Below, piece by piece: positions 22,136 through 29,435 of a stretch of DNA of 64,000 nt. Made by a program: the position numbers and the translations under genes. Source of the stretch: Bin55 sp965205545 (GTDB lineage Bacteria; Pseudomonadota; Gammaproteobacteria; Pseudomonadales; Azotimanducaceae); NCBI GenBank assembly GCA_965205545.1, contig OZ242170.1, forward strand, positions 1,550,001 through 1,614,000, given 5' to 3'. The notes below the pieces were generated by a model, which was not told where the DNA came from, did not search any database, and saw only the letters and a program-made list of their open reading frames with translations. Numbering within the stretch: the first letter of the stretch is position 1; each line of letters starts with the position of its first letter.

Positions 22136-22564
22136 TGAACTAAGGTTTCCATTGCTTGAATACGTTCAGTCCATCTGAACGATTGGCATAGATGGGCTGA
22201 CAATCTATCCCTGCGCCAGTGCCGGCTAGATTTTCTCAACATCAAAATAACGCTTTGATTCGACTCTGGGCGATGCGAGCGCACTGTAAGAAATGCCTGT
22301 TGCCTCTTTTGAGACCGCCGCTATGTCGTGTCTTCTGCACAATTGAAACGCGACAAAGAGTCCTTCTCTTGTCCGCTCCATCGTGCGTGCGCACGCTTAC
22401 GATGCGTACAATCGTCTCGTTCATAGGCCAAAGAATGCTGTGGATGCCAAGACCGCGTTTGTTGACCATATCTAGCACTCGCTACTTCATTGTTCGAAAA
22501 CACCATCCACACTGGTAGCTTGCCGCACGGACACGCTACTACAGGGTGCACGACCCTTTAACTC
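22136..22564. other. Non-coding stretch upstream of erpA
   Basis: I find no gene here on either strand. Open frames at 22219-22518 (plus) and 22242-22478 (minus) have no recognisable product. Together with the CBS remnant downstream, the stretch looks like decayed sequence. Confidence 0.4.
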
Positions 22565-22723
22565 ATGAATATTGAACGTCTCAAATTGCGTCTGCGCCAT
22601 GCTATGAGCGGCTGGGAACGAGCCAGTGCTTTGGATGGAATCGAGGATTTGCATCTCATCGCGGCCATGGTCTGCATCGTCCTAGCATTGCTTGTAGCGC
22701 GTTTCGCGCACTCTTCGACCTAG
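22565..22723 (+). CDS. Possible small membrane protein, 52 residues
   Basis: ATG at 22565 to TAG at 22723. The N-terminal half is basic (ERLKLRLRH), the second half has a hydrophobic segment (LIAAMVCIVLALLVA) of transmembrane length, and the protein ends shortly after it. No good ribosome-binding site is seen. I do not recognise it. It could be a genuine small membrane protein or the leftover N-terminus of a larger transporter, since a decayed CBS fragment follows. Confidence 0.3.
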   Translation: MNIERLKLRLRHAMSGWERASALDGIEDLHLIAAMVCIVLALLVARFAHSST

Positions 22724-22778
22724 GATTGAATTTCATGCCCAAATCGAATGGCAATCTCACGAAAATGCTCGGCTGTAG

Positions 22779-23012
22779 CAAGCAAATAATCTCGGCAACA
22801 CCACCCAGGGCATTTCAGCTTCTATCATCAATTCGCGCAGTTCTTTGGAGGAGGCACTCGCCTTAATGAACGTAGAAAATGCGGACGTCGTGTGTGCTGT
22901 GGAGCGCAGGACACCGGACAGGGTCGTTGGAGTGCTTATGTGCTCGGACATCGAACATCTGCAAACACGGCCGCCAAACCTTGCGCCATCCAAGAACGGA
23001 ACCTCCTCGTGA
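22779..23012 (+). pseudogene. CBS-domain fragment, remnant of a ClC-type channel or other CBS protein
   Basis: The frame opens after a TAG at 22776-22778 and runs 77 codons to a TGA. The segment SLEEALALM...ADVVCAVERRTPDRVVGVLM followed by SDIE has the helix-strand-strand pattern and the G-V-L/S-D-I signature of the second half of a CBS domain, as at the C-terminus of ClC chloride channels. No intact upstream part is found. An ATG at 22866 has GGAGG 11 bases before it, so a 48-residue product is possible, and its TGA overlaps the hemJ GTG. Best read as decayed DNA whose end may still couple translation into hemJ. Confidence 0.45.
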
Positions 23013-23434
23013 TCTTGTACCTGAAGGTCATTCACCTCACGTTTGCCTTTGCCTGGTTCGCTGCGCTGTTTTACTTGCCTCGCCTATTCGTCTATCACTC
23101 ACAGGCAAACGACGAAATCAGCATTGAACGATTCAAGACAATGGAACTGCGTTTGTACCGAGGAATCATGACTCCAGCGGCATTGCTTACGTTGGTGTTT
23201 GGGCTTTGGTTGACTGCATACCAATGGACAGTCTATGCGTCTTCCATCTGGTTCTGGCTAAAAATAGTCTGCGTTTTCCTATTGTTTGGCTATCACGGAG
23301 TGTGCGGAAAGATGTGTCGAAACTTTGCCAACGATAAAAACACGCGAACCCATACGTTTTATCGATGGTTCAACGAAGTGCCGTTGGTGCTCTTGTTTGC
23401 GATATTGATACTGGTCATTGTGAAGCCGTTTTAG
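23009..23434 (+). CDS. hemJ: Protoporphyrinogen IX oxidase HemJ
   Basis: Integral-membrane enzyme for the penultimate step of haem synthesis. GTG at 23009 gives 141 residues, the usual size, and starts at the first transmembrane helix; the open frame extends further upstream into the CBS remnant. The family motifs are present: H near residue 8 (LKVIHLTF), FYLPRLFVYH, and KMCRNFANDKN. Four transmembrane segments are expected. It sits just before hemL, another tetrapyrrole gene, in the same direction. Confidence 0.9.
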   Translation: MILYLKVIHLTFAFAWFAALFYLPRLFVYHSQANDEISIERFKTMELRLYRGIMTPAALLTLVFGLWLTAYQWTVYASSIWFWLKIVCVFLLFGYHGVCGKMCRNFANDKNTRTHTFYRWFNEVPLVLLFAILILVIVKPF

Positions 23435-23473
23435 TTCTTCTCTTTAAATCCTTTTCTTGACGCGGGATCAAAC

Positions 23474-24760
23474 ATGGGACTAGGTCTTTCTAAAGAACTC
23501 TTCCAACGAGCACAGCAGGTGATTCCAGGCGGTGTCAATTCGCCCGTTCGTGCCTTCAAGAGCGTTGGCGGTACCCCAGTTTTTTTCGTCTCCGGCATGG
23601 GACCCTACCTTACTGACGTGGATGGAAATCACTACATCGACTATGTTGCCTCTTGGGGCCCCATGATCAATGGCTTCAGTTACGAACCCGTTGTTCATGC
23701 CGTACGCGAACAATCCATTCGCGCCACAAGTTTTGGAGCTCCGACGATCCAGGAGATTGAGCTGGCGGAACTCGTAACTCAACGAATTCCCGCCATCGAC
23801 AAAATTCGCATGGTCAATTCCGGAACAGAAGCCACAATGTCGGCGATTCGGTTGGCCCGAGGCTACACCGGTCGTGACAAGATCGTCAAATTCGAAGGTT
23901 GTTTTCATGGGCACGGCGATTCACTATTGGTCAAAGCGGGCTCGGGGGTCATGACTCTTGGGCTACCCGATTCGCCCGGAGTCCCAGCAGACTTGGCCCA
24001 GCACACGATTACGCTGCCCTTCAACAACCCCGAATTGTCCGCTTCCCTATTTGAGCAAATGGGAGACGAAATTGCCGCTGTGATTGTCGAGCCTATAGCC
24101 GGCAACATGGGTTGCATTCCACCCATCGACGGCTTTCTGGATACGTTGCGGGATCTTGCGTACAAGCATGGATCCCTACTAATTTTCGATGAGGTCATGA
24201 CGGGGTTTAGGGTAGCTGCGGGAGGAGCCCAGGAACTTTATGAAATCCAACCAGACCTCACCACCCTTGGCAAGGTGATTGGGGGAGGGTTGCCGGTTGG
24301 CGCCTTTGGTGGAAAAGCGAAAATCATGGATAGCCTGGCACCAACAGGACCCATCTACCAATCGGGCACGCTATCGGGCAATCCTTTGGCCATGTCGGCG
24401 GGGCTGGCCTTGCTACAGTCCCTTGACAACAACTTCTACCAAGTTCTCGAGCTTACAACACGTCAGCTGGTGGATGGATTGCGAGAAGAAGCGAAATCCG
24501 CAGGAATTGAGCTGCAAATTAACGCCGTGTGCGGAATGTTCAGTCTCTTCTTCACTTCCCAATCCGAGGTGCTGAACTACGACCAATCGGCAAGTTGCGA
24601 TGGAGAGCAATATAGGAAGTTCTTCCATGCAATGTTGCAACGAGGCGTCTACTTTGCGCCGTCTCCCTATGAGTCCGCGTTTGTCAGCGGCAGCCACACG
24701 AAACTTGAAACGGATGAGACGGTCAGCAAGGCGGGAGAGGCCTTCCGCACTTTGGCATGA
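23474..24760 (+). CDS. hemL: Glutamate-1-semialdehyde 2,1-aminomutase
   Basis: PLP enzyme forming 5-aminolevulinate from glutamate-1-semialdehyde in the C5 haem pathway. 428 residues, the normal size. The sequence has PGGVNSPVRAF at the start, NSGTEATMSAIRLAR, the PLP-binding region FDEVMTGFR and the Schiff-base lysine in TTLGKVIGGG. The stop overlaps the start of the PfkB-family kinase gene (ATGA), so the two are translated in a coupled way. With hemJ upstream this forms a small haem cluster. Confidence 0.97.
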   Translation: MGLGLSKELFQRAQQVIPGGVNSPVRAFKSVGGTPVFFVSGMGPYLTDVDGNHYIDYVASWGPMINGFSYEPVVHAVREQSIRATSFGAPTIQEIELAELVTQRIPAIDKIRMVNSGTEATMSAIRLARGYTGRDKIVKFEGCFHGHGDSLLVKAGSGVMTLGLPDSPGVPADLAQHTITLPFNNPELSASLFEQMGDEIAAVIVEPIAGNMGCIPPIDGFLDTLRDLAYKHGSLLIFDEVMTGFRVAAGGAQELYEIQPDLTTLGKVIGGGLPVGAFGGKAKIMDSLAPTGPIYQSGTLSGNPLAMSAGLALLQSLDNNFYQVLELTTRQLVDGLREEAKSAGIELQINAVCGMFSLFFTSQSEVLNYDQSASCDGEQYRKFFHAMLQRGVYFAPSPYESAFVSGSHTKLETDETVSKAGEAFRTLA

Positions 24761-25752
24761 TTTCCTACGACATCTATGGCATTGGCAATGCTCTACTCGA
24801 CACGGAATACGTAGCAACAGACGAATTCCTCGATCAAAATGGTATCGACAAAGGGCGCATGACGTTGATCGACAACGCGCGCCGGTCCCAATTGCTCGCC
24901 GCCATTGACGACACGCCGCACGATGTGGCCGCTGGTGGCTCTGCCGCGAACGCGATCTATGCAGCGCAAGGTTTCGGTTGCCGCAACTATTTTGCTGGTC
25001 TAGTTTGCTCGGACGCAGTCGGACATACCTTCAGAAGCGAACTAGCTAAAGCGAGAATCGATACGCTGCCTCCGGATGAGAGGACCGATACACACTCGGG
25101 GCAGTGCCTCATTTTCGTTACGAAAGATGGCCAGAGAAGCATGAATACTTGCTTGGGCATCTCCGAATCCATTGACACCCATCATGTCGATGAGACGACG
25201 GTGGCTTCGAGCGAATGGACCTATGTGGAAGGCTATCTTGCAAGTTCCGCTTCTGGAACTTTTGCAGCGAAACGTGCAATGGAAATAGCCAAAGCCAGTG
25301 GAAGACGGACTAGCCTGACGCTTTCTGATGTGTCGATAGTCGAGAGTTTTCGGCATGCGTTGACCGCGATCATGGGCGAGGGCGTGGACGTGATTTTCTG
25401 CAACATTGAGGAAGCTCTAGCTTGGTGCGAGACAGATCGGCTCGATATCGCGGGACGCCAGCTTCTGGACATTGGTCGCAATGCGGTAATTACGGTCTCC
25501 GAAAAGGGCTGCTATTTGTCCATGGCAGGGCAACCGAATGTCAAAGTAAACGGTTTTCCAGTCCAACCTGTGGACAGCAATGGTGCCGGAGACATGTATG
25601 CAGGAGCATTTCTGGCGTCGTTGCGCCAGGGACTTCAACTCGAACAAGCGGCTCGATTCGCGAATTTCGCTGCGTCCCACATTGTCCGGCAATTTGGACC
25701 ACGGCTCAAATCGATCGAAGCATACGGTGAAATTGCACGGCAATACCACTAA
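24757..25752 (+). CDS. PfkB-family kinase, adenosine kinase-like
   Basis: 331 residues of the ribokinase/PfkB fold, which phosphorylates sugars or nucleosides with ATP. Motifs: N-terminal YDIYGIGNALLDTEY, the GGSAAN substrate loop, and the C-terminal anion-hole and catalytic-base motif DSNGAGD. It most resembles the proteobacterial group commonly annotated as adenosine kinase, but the substrate is not fixed by the sequence. It overlaps the end of hemL by four bases and its stop overlaps that of the convergent sfsA gene. Confidence 0.88.
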   Translation: MISYDIYGIGNALLDTEYVATDEFLDQNGIDKGRMTLIDNARRSQLLAAIDDTPHDVAAGGSAANAIYAAQGFGCRNYFAGLVCSDAVGHTFRSELAKARIDTLPPDERTDTHSGQCLIFVTKDGQRSMNTCLGISESIDTHHVDETTVASSEWTYVEGYLASSASGTFAAKRAMEIAKASGRRTSLTLSDVSIVESFRHALTAIMGEGVDVIFCNIEEALAWCETDRLDIAGRQLLDIGRNAVITVSEKGCYLSMAGQPNVKVNGFPVQPVDSNGAGDMYAGAFLASLRQGLQLEQAARFANFAASHIVRQFGPRLKSIEAYGEIARQYH

Positions 25753-26441
25753 GCCGGCAATTCGAAGGGAATCTGCTTACTAAGCAACCAATTGCTCGGT
25801 GAGACGCACCATCGGTACGCCAGTATCTCCAGTCCTGCTGCACTAGCCTGTCCAATTGCTTCAGCATAATCGGGATCCACATCCGACGCGATAGTCATGG
25901 AATCGATTCCATTGTGGGGAACGCAAAACAATAGCACAGCCCGCAATCCACTTGCCACACAAGTCTGCAGAGCTTGCACATGCCGCCTGGCACGAGTGCT
26001 CACTGCGTCCGGAAAGACGCCAATGCCGTGTCGTAGCCACGAAACCATCTTTACTTCGACGACTACATTTTCTGTCGCGAAGTCAAACCTTGAGTGCACA
26101 TTTGGAATGGACACTTCGCGTTTCCACATCTCGCACCCAGCCAACTGTTTGACGCCTCCCTGATGTAACGCTTCGGCAACAAGCTGATTAGCCCTCGCCG
26201 TGTTCACGCAAACCAAGTGCCCCGTTTGCGTCTCCACCAATTCGAGAGACCGGCGTAGCTTGCGTCGTGGATTGTCGCTAGTCGAATACCAGATTCGGCT
26301 GCCGGGTTCCGAGCACCCATGCATTGCCCCAGTATTCGCGCAATGTATGGTTGAGATTCCGCCTGCGTCTTTTATGTCGGCTAGGAATCTCTTGTAGCGG
26401 CGAACTAGCACCGCTTCAGTAAGCCTAGGGCAAAATCTCAT
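25749..26441 (-). CDS. sfsA: SfsA family protein (sugar fermentation stimulation protein)
   Basis: 230 residues, close to the usual 234. Conserved blocks: RRYKRFLADI near the N-terminus, the HCANTGAM motif, EVKMVSW corresponding to the nuclease-like EVK element, and FPDAVSTRARRHVQAL. The family binds nucleic acid or acts as a nuclease-fold protein; in E. coli it stimulates maltose use, but the molecular role is not settled. It is divergent from dksA and convergent with the kinase gene, with overlapping stop codons. Confidence 0.92.
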   Translation of the reverse strand: MRFCPRLTEAVLVRRYKRFLADIKDAGGISTIHCANTGAMHGCSEPGSRIWYSTSDNPRRKLRRSLELVETQTGHLVCVNTARANQLVAEALHQGGVKQLAGCEMWKREVSIPNVHSRFDFATENVVVEVKMVSWLRHGIGVFPDAVSTRARRHVQALQTCVASGLRAVLLFCVPHNGIDSMTIASDVDPDYAEAIGQASAAGLEILAYRWCVSPSNWLLSKQIPFELPA

Positions 26442-26543
26442 AGGTCAGTTTGTCAAGGAAATATACCGTTTTGCTAGCAATCAGGCGTGTTTTTTGGTAA
26501 TTTTGCAGACTTCCACTCTTGGGCATCATGTAAAGAATCGAAT

Positions 26544-28484
26544 ATGACGTTCCCAACCGAATCGAAAAGCGACGCACTGGACAAGGCAACCGAGTCCGCT
26601 GAGTCAACGCAATCCAGTGCATCCGCATCTGATGGCAGCGATGCACAAGGACAGTCACCAACGACCAAGAAGAGGTCTCCGAGGAGTGAGACAAAGTCTA
26701 AAGCTGCCAAGAAATCCCCTGCCAAGAAATCGGTGGCTAAAGTAGCTGCCAAATCGGCAACAGCCAAGAAAGCGACCTCAAAATCTTCAACAACGAAGCC
26801 AAAACCCAAGCCTGCTGCCAAGAGCGCCAATCGAAAGACCACAGCAAAGGCAAAAGCCAAGAAAACGGCAACAAAAGCCGCTTCCACTAAGACAAAGGCA
26901 ATAGCCAAGCCCGCATCCAAGAGGACAGCTGCCAAGTCCGCGCCTGCAAAGTCTGCACGGAAACCTGTGAGAAAGAAGGCTGCGGCGAAGTCACCACAGA
27001 GGTCCGTCGCGAAGAAAACTGTTTCGAGTGGGAGGAAATCTGCCGCCACGAAGAAGACTCCGGCCAAACCAAGAGCCACAGCTAAGTCGGCAAGGACATC
27101 AACACGCTTGAAAACCAAGAGCTCCAAGTCTGCTGCAAAATCCAAGCCAAAGACAGGTACGCCGTCAACCAAAGCGAGAGCTAAACCCAAAGCATCCTTG
27201 AGTTCAAAATCCACCTCAACTAGAGCTGCTACATCGACGAAGAGGAGAAAAACCACGCCTGCTAAGACAGCAACCAAGCGTTCGCAGTCGACGAAAGCAG
27301 CAAGCGCAAGAAGAAAGCCAACGTCCGCGAAATCAAAGCGCCTAACCAAGCGTTCGATGGAGACAACAGCAAAGGAAGTGCTTGCAGTTCTGCTCGACTT
27401 AATTCAGGTGGCGTTGGAATCCAAGGAGGAATTAGCTTCTCCAAGACCAGGTGCACCTCGCAGAACTAGCAGACCAGCGACAACAAAGAAAAAGGCAACT
27501 TCCAAGAAAGCTGCCCTCAAGGTCGTTACAAAGAAGGCAACTCCCAAGAGATCGGCGAAGGCCGCTCAAGCAAAGACTTCCGCGAGACGAACGCCCGCTA
27601 AGACGGCAACGAAGAAAGTGGTTGCCGGGCCATCAAAGAAAACGCCCGTCAAAAAGCCCGTTTCTAAATCCACACCCAAAAAGTCTTCAGCGACTACAGC
27701 CAAGCCAAAGCGAACTGCCGCAGCAAAACGTACCAAACCGGCACCGAAAGCCAAACGCGCGACTCCGAGATCCACCTCTAAGAGAACAGTCTCTGCTGCC
27801 ACGAAAGCGAAGCGAGCGACTACAGCTGAGCGCAAGAAGTCTGTTCGCGCCGCGCCAAGTGCAGCTAAAAGAGCAAAAGCGAAGACACGCAAGACTGCAA
27901 AGAAGGCCGAAGATCCCAGTAAATCCGAGCCGGCTAGATCGGCACTAGAAGCCCAAACCTCAGCGAAAATGGAGAAGTTGGCGGCAATTTCCTCTCCACC
28001 ACCGCCAGTTCCGAGAAAGGCAACATGGTCCATTGGTACCGTCGGAACGGCCTCAACGACGGGATTCCTTAGAAATCTTGGTATCGAACCATACGATCCG
28101 CCACGAGGCGAACCTTACATGTCGCAGACCCAGCATCAGCACTTTCACGAAATTTTGATTCGTTGGCGCGAGAAGCTCATGGAGGACGTCGACCGCACGG
28201 TAAACAACATGCAGGGGGAGGTGTCCAACCTCCCGGACCCGGTCGACCAAGGTACCAATGAAGGGATTTTCGAGGGCGAATTACGCACGAGAGACCGTGA
28301 ACGACAGCTGATCAAGAAAATTGCTCGGGCGTTGGAGAAATTGGAGATCCAGGACTACGGATATTGCGACGATTGCGGAATCGAGATTGGTCTGCGTCGG
28401 CTTGAAGCCAGACCAATCGCGACAAAGTGCGTAGACTGCAAGGAACGCGACGAGGTTCGCGAAAAGCAAGAGCGTGGCGGATAA
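26544..28484 (+). CDS. dksA: DksA with a long histone H1-like N-terminal extension
   Basis: 646 residues against about 151 in E. coli. ATG 26544 is chosen; an in-frame TTG at 26487 is less likely. Residues 513-646 form a complete DksA: N-terminal G-I-E-P-Y, two long helices making the coiled coil, and a zinc finger with C608, C611, C629 and C632. DksA binds the RNA polymerase secondary channel and, with ppGpp, controls rRNA and amino-acid promoters. At the coil tip the E. coli D71, D74, A76 set is D565, D568 and G570, so the Ala is changed. Residues about 40-500 are mostly Lys, Ala, Ser, Thr, Pro and Arg in short KKxAxK-type repeats, like histone H1 or Pseudomonas AlgP. A single hydrophobic helix interrupts them at 272-299 (AKEVLAVLLDLIQVALES). 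DNA binding by the tail is inferred. Confidence 0.93.
   Translation: MTFPTESKSDALDKATESAESTQSSASASDGSDAQGQSPTTKKRSPRSETKSKAAKKSPAKKSVAKVAAKSATAKKATSKSSTTKPKPKPAAKSANRKTTAKAKAKKTATKAASTKTKAIAKPASKRTAAKSAPAKSARKPVRKKAAAKSPQRSVAKKTVSSGRKSAATKKTPAKPRATAKSARTSTRLKTKSSKSAAKSKPKTGTPSTKARAKPKASLSSKSTSTRAATSTKRRKTTPAKTATKRSQSTKAASARRKPTSAKSKRLTKRSMETTAKEVLAVLLDLIQVALESKEELASPRPGAPRRTSRPATTKKKATSKKAALKVVTKKATPKRSAKAAQAKTSARRTPAKTATKKVVAGPSKKTPVKKPVSKSTPKKSSATTAKPKRTAAAKRTKPAPKAKRATPRSTSKRTVSAATKAKRATTAERKKSVRAAPSAAKRAKAKTRKTAKKAEDPSKSEPARSALEAQTSAKMEKLAAISSPPPPVPRKATWSIGTVGTASTTGFLRNLGIEPYDPPRGEPYMSQTQHQHFHEILIRWREKLMEDVDRTVNNMQGEVSNLPDPVDQGTNEGIFEGELRTRDRERQLIKKIARALEKLEIQDYGYCDDCGIEIGLRRLEARPIATKCVDCKERDEVREKQERGG
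26670..27950 (+). repeat. Lys/Ala-rich low-complexity repeat region within dksA
   Basis: About 1.3 kb of degenerate, imperfectly repeated AAG/AAA and GCN/ACN/TCN codons coding for the basic tail of DksA. The repeats vary in length and order, so expansion or contraction between strains is likely. The opposite strand gives a false hydrophobic reading frame. Confidence 0.85.
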
Positions 28485-28493
28485 GTAGCCACA

Positions 28494-29369
28494 ATCTCCG
28501 CGACAAAATATGTAGGCAGATTCGCGCCAACCAACTCCGGTGCACTGCATCTAGGATCGCTCATCTCCGCAGTTGCCAGCTTTCTGGATGCACGTTCGCA
28601 CGGTGGAAAATGGCTTCTCCGTATCGACGACCTAGACACGCCTCGCGTAACGAAACAAGCCGAATTGCAAATAATTGACTCACTGCTCGCCCACGGACTC
28701 ATTTGGGATGAGCACATAGTTCACCAGCAGGATCACAAGGAACACTATCAAGCATTTCTAGGTGCTCTAACAGATCAGAACGAGGCATTTGCGTGCACTT
28801 GCACTCGTCGAGCGATTGACCGGGTCGCCGGTTGTGTGTCGTCGTGCAGATTCAGGCGCACCAATCTAACACAACCCCATACCATTAGGATTTTCATGGC
28901 TCCACAAGCGATAGCATTTGAAGACCGAGTTCAAGGAACAATTGAAATCAATGAGCAAAAGGAGAGCAACATTGCCATTTGGCGACGCGACGCGATTCCA
29001 ACATATCCCCTATCTGTAGTCGTGGACGACAACATCTCGGGAGTTTCTCATGTTGTACGAGGCGCCGATTTGCTAGCCAATACCGCCCACCAGATATTTC
29101 TCCAACAGCAATTGCGATTGAAACCAACATCCTTTGCTCACATGCCCGTGCTCAACGAGAGAACAGGTGTCAAGCTTTCCAAGCGAGATGCGTCTACTTG
29201 CATCGACGACAGTCATCCACGCCAAAACCTGATTTGGTCACTGCAGCTGCTAGGCATGGATCCTCCCCAGCAACTAGCCATCGACGCTCTCTTGGAGTGG
29301 GGCATTTCGAATTGGAACATTGATCAAATCCCTATAGGGACGGAAATCTCGGATTTCGTCAGCATCTAG
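28494..29369 (+). CDS. gluQ: Glutamyl-Q tRNA(Asp) synthetase, start codon unclear
   Basis: Attaches glutamate to queuosine in the tRNA-Asp anticodon; a short relative of GluRS. The coding frame is open from 28485, directly after and in phase with the dksA TAA. The family start YVGRFAPT and the HIGH-type motif HLGS lie at about 28509-28560, but there is no ATG, GTG or TTG in frame before them. The first TTG, at 28665, would remove the ATP-binding motif. Candidate starts are ATC at 28494, or read-through of the dksA stop; I give the ATC position. Later motifs are normal: CTCT zinc region with a further Cys, VVRGADL, and KLSKR. The dksA-gluQ order is standard. Confidence 0.8.
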   Translation: MSATKYVGRFAPTNSGALHLGSLISAVASFLDARSHGGKWLLRIDDLDTPRVTKQAELQIIDSLLAHGLIWDEHIVHQQDHKEHYQAFLGALTDQNEAFACTCTRRAIDRVAGCVSSCRFRRTNLTQPHTIRIFMAPQAIAFEDRVQGTIEINEQKESNIAIWRRDAIPTYPLSVVVDDNISGVSHVVRGADLLANTAHQIFLQQQLRLKPTSFAHMPVLNERTGVKLSKRDASTCIDDSHPRQNLIWSLQLLGMDPPQQLAIDALLEWGISNWNIDQIPIGTEISDFVSI

Positions 29370-29435
29370 CCATGAGTAGCCTTGAGTGCATTGAACCGTC
29401 GGACCGACATTGCGGCGTTCGGTGATCTATCGGTA

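Noticed and set aside
22735..22866. 43-codon plus-strand frame starting ATG at 22735
   Set aside because: No similarity or start signal, and it overlaps the CBS remnant in another frame.
26474..27349. 291-codon minus-strand frame with a hydrophobic product
   Set aside because: It is the antisense of the Lys/Ala codon repeats of dksA, which automatically yields Leu/Ala/Val/Phe-rich translation.
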